DNA from: Gillisella terrae
GTDB lineage: Bacteria; Pseudomonadota; Alphaproteobacteria; Rhizobiales; Rhizobiaceae
Direction: 5' to 3'
NCBI RefSeq assembly: GCF_004801395.1
Contig: NZ_SSOA01000005.1
Span: 1-64,000, forward strand
DNA length: 64,000 bases
Shown piece by piece: positions 63,166 through 64,000 of the stretch. A model generated the notes under the pieces. That model saw nothing but the letters and a program-made list of their open reading frames with translations. It searched no databases and was not told where the DNA came from. Position numbers and translations under genes: made by a program. Each line of letters starts with the position of its first letter. Position 1 is the first letter of the stretch.

Positions 63166-64000
63166 TCAGGATTTCATGGCATGGCGGTGTTGCGAAAAGC
63201 GGGCAGCCAGGTCTGGCAATTCACTTTCCAGAAATTTCAGGAATTCACTGCCCAGATCACCCTCTGCGGATAGGCGAAATTCTTTGGCCGATGCGCTGAA
63301 TTCAGCCAGCTTTTTGCCATGGCCATCGGAAAGCACTTGGGTGCTGGGCTTCGAATCCGCTTTTGGCCTCACAGCGTTCAACACGCGCTGAAATCTTTGG
63401 TCTGAACTCTCGGCCACACTCATTTGGGTTGATAACACAGATCTCAGCACGTCTAGCACGGCTGGTTGTTGTACAACCGCCTTGGCCAATTCCAGCCAGC
63501 GGGGGCGCCCAATCTTGGGCGCACGGCCGATGGCTTCGATCACGTCGGAGGGAAGCGCACGATAGACACTGCGCATCCGCGCCAGTTCGGCATCCTCGAT
63601 GGAAAGTGCTGCATAAATATCCCGAGGCTTAATGCCTGCGTCATCCATGCGCGAGGCAAACAAGGCACGCTCAATCCAGGTCAGGTCTTGTCGGCTGGCA
63701 TTCTCAATACCTTGCGCGACCACGAGATCGAGATCAGAAATCTCCACTTCGATTGCGCCAACCGGACGCCCAAGCTGCTTGGCTGCAAGCCAGCGGCGAT
63801 GGCCGTAGACAATCTGGTAGCGGCCCGCAGTGCCGGGATGCTTGCGGATCTGGATCGGCACCTTTTGACCATCAGTCTCAATCGAGCGCTTGAACATCTC
63901 GAAATCGGAATCATCGTCGTCGGGAAGTCTGTCCGGATAAGGGGAGGGGTCGATCAGGGATGGATCGATTTGACGAACGACAGCACCACCCGATTCCACC
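63166..64000 (-). CDS. repB: RepB partition protein of a second repABC locus (partial)
   Basis: The C-terminal ~277 residues lie in the window and the gene runs off the right edge. ParB-N motifs: DGQKVPIQIRKHP, YGHRRWLAAKQLG, LVVAQGIENASRQDLTWIERALFA, then a helix-turn-helix. Compared with the RepB at 34856-35842 only short blocks match, so it belongs to another incompatibility lineage. The stop is 46 bases from the second antisense RNA gene. repC, expected on the other side, is absent. Confidence 0.92.
   Translation of the reverse strand, partial: VESGGAVVRQIDPSLIDPSPYPDRLPDDDDSDFEMFKRSIETDGQKVPIQIRKHPGTAGRYQIVYGHRRWLAAKQLGRPVGAIEVEISDLDLVVAQGIENASRQDLTWIERALFASRMDDAGIKPRDIYAALSIEDAELARMRSVYRALPSDVIEAIGRAPKIGRPRWLELAKAVVQQPAVLDVLRSVLSTQMSVAESSDQRFQRVLNAVRPKADSKPSTQVLSDGHGKKLAEFSASAKEFRLSAEGDLGSEFLKFLESELPDLAARFSQHRHAMKS

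Noticed and set aside
1-64000. CRISPR arrays, tRNA or rRNA genes
   Set aside because: No regularly spaced repeats and no cloverleaf or rRNA-like stretches were seen while reading either strand; a dedicated scan (tRNAscan-type) would settle the tRNA question.

Overview
The window looks like part of a repABC replicon (megaplasmid, chromid or cointegrate) of an alphaproteobacterium of the Rhizobiales, most likely Rhizobiaceae. The evidence is a complete repA-repB-repC set with its antisense RNA, a second partial repABC locus at the right edge, an rkp-type capsule (K-antigen) locus, and RIME-like palindromic intergenic repeats of the kind known from rhizobia. I cannot fix the genus from the sequence alone.

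Layout. (1) 1-14327 is a capsular polysaccharide locus: the last codons of a Wza/KpsD-like export protein, a giant PKS/FAS-like RkpA, an alpha-oxoamine synthase RkpG, a lipid A-type acyltransferase, a cytochrome P450, a Rieske oxygenase and a KpsS-like Kdo transferase. Together they suggest synthesis and oxidative tailoring of an unusual amino-lipid linked to K-antigen export. A cold-shock gene follows. (2) 15042-33469 holds two catabolic cassettes bounded by three directly oriented, decayed copies of one IS6-like element. The first cassette is an aromatic ring-cleavage operon with a divergent GntR regulator. The second is a guanidine-use operon (sigma54-type promoter, guanidine-I riboswitch with terminator, ABC importer, two DUF1989 proteins, biotin-dependent carboxylase, allophanate hydrolase). 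(3) 33583-41615 is the replication and partition module repABC followed by sbcDC.

(4) 41735-50183 is a cluster I do not recognise as a described pathway. It holds cytochrome b561, a RibD-type reductase, a methyltransferase, a GT4 glycosyltransferase, a PTPS/QueD-like protein that has lost its catalytic residues, a zinc-less MDR dehydrogenase, a CDP-alcohol phosphatidyltransferase, an LPG-synthase/AglD-type flippase and a membrane sulfatase-fold transferase. The content suggests a modified small molecule or sugar attached to a lipid and flipped across the membrane. (5) 50288-50497 is a mosaic of long palindromes. (6) 50556-59276 is a single minus-strand operon: AmiC-like sensor, AmiR-like ANTAR regulator, prolyl aminopeptidase-like hydrolase and a complete Dpp/Opp peptide ABC importer. 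(7) 59573-62835 is a MarR-ClC-HPP/CBS operon with an obvious operator over the marR start. (8) 63070-64000 is a second, divergent repB with an almost identical copy of the repABC antisense-RNA region, facing the first locus in inverted orientation and lacking repC.

No tRNA, rRNA or CRISPR array was seen. All family assignments come from reading motifs and domain order by eye; no database search was possible.
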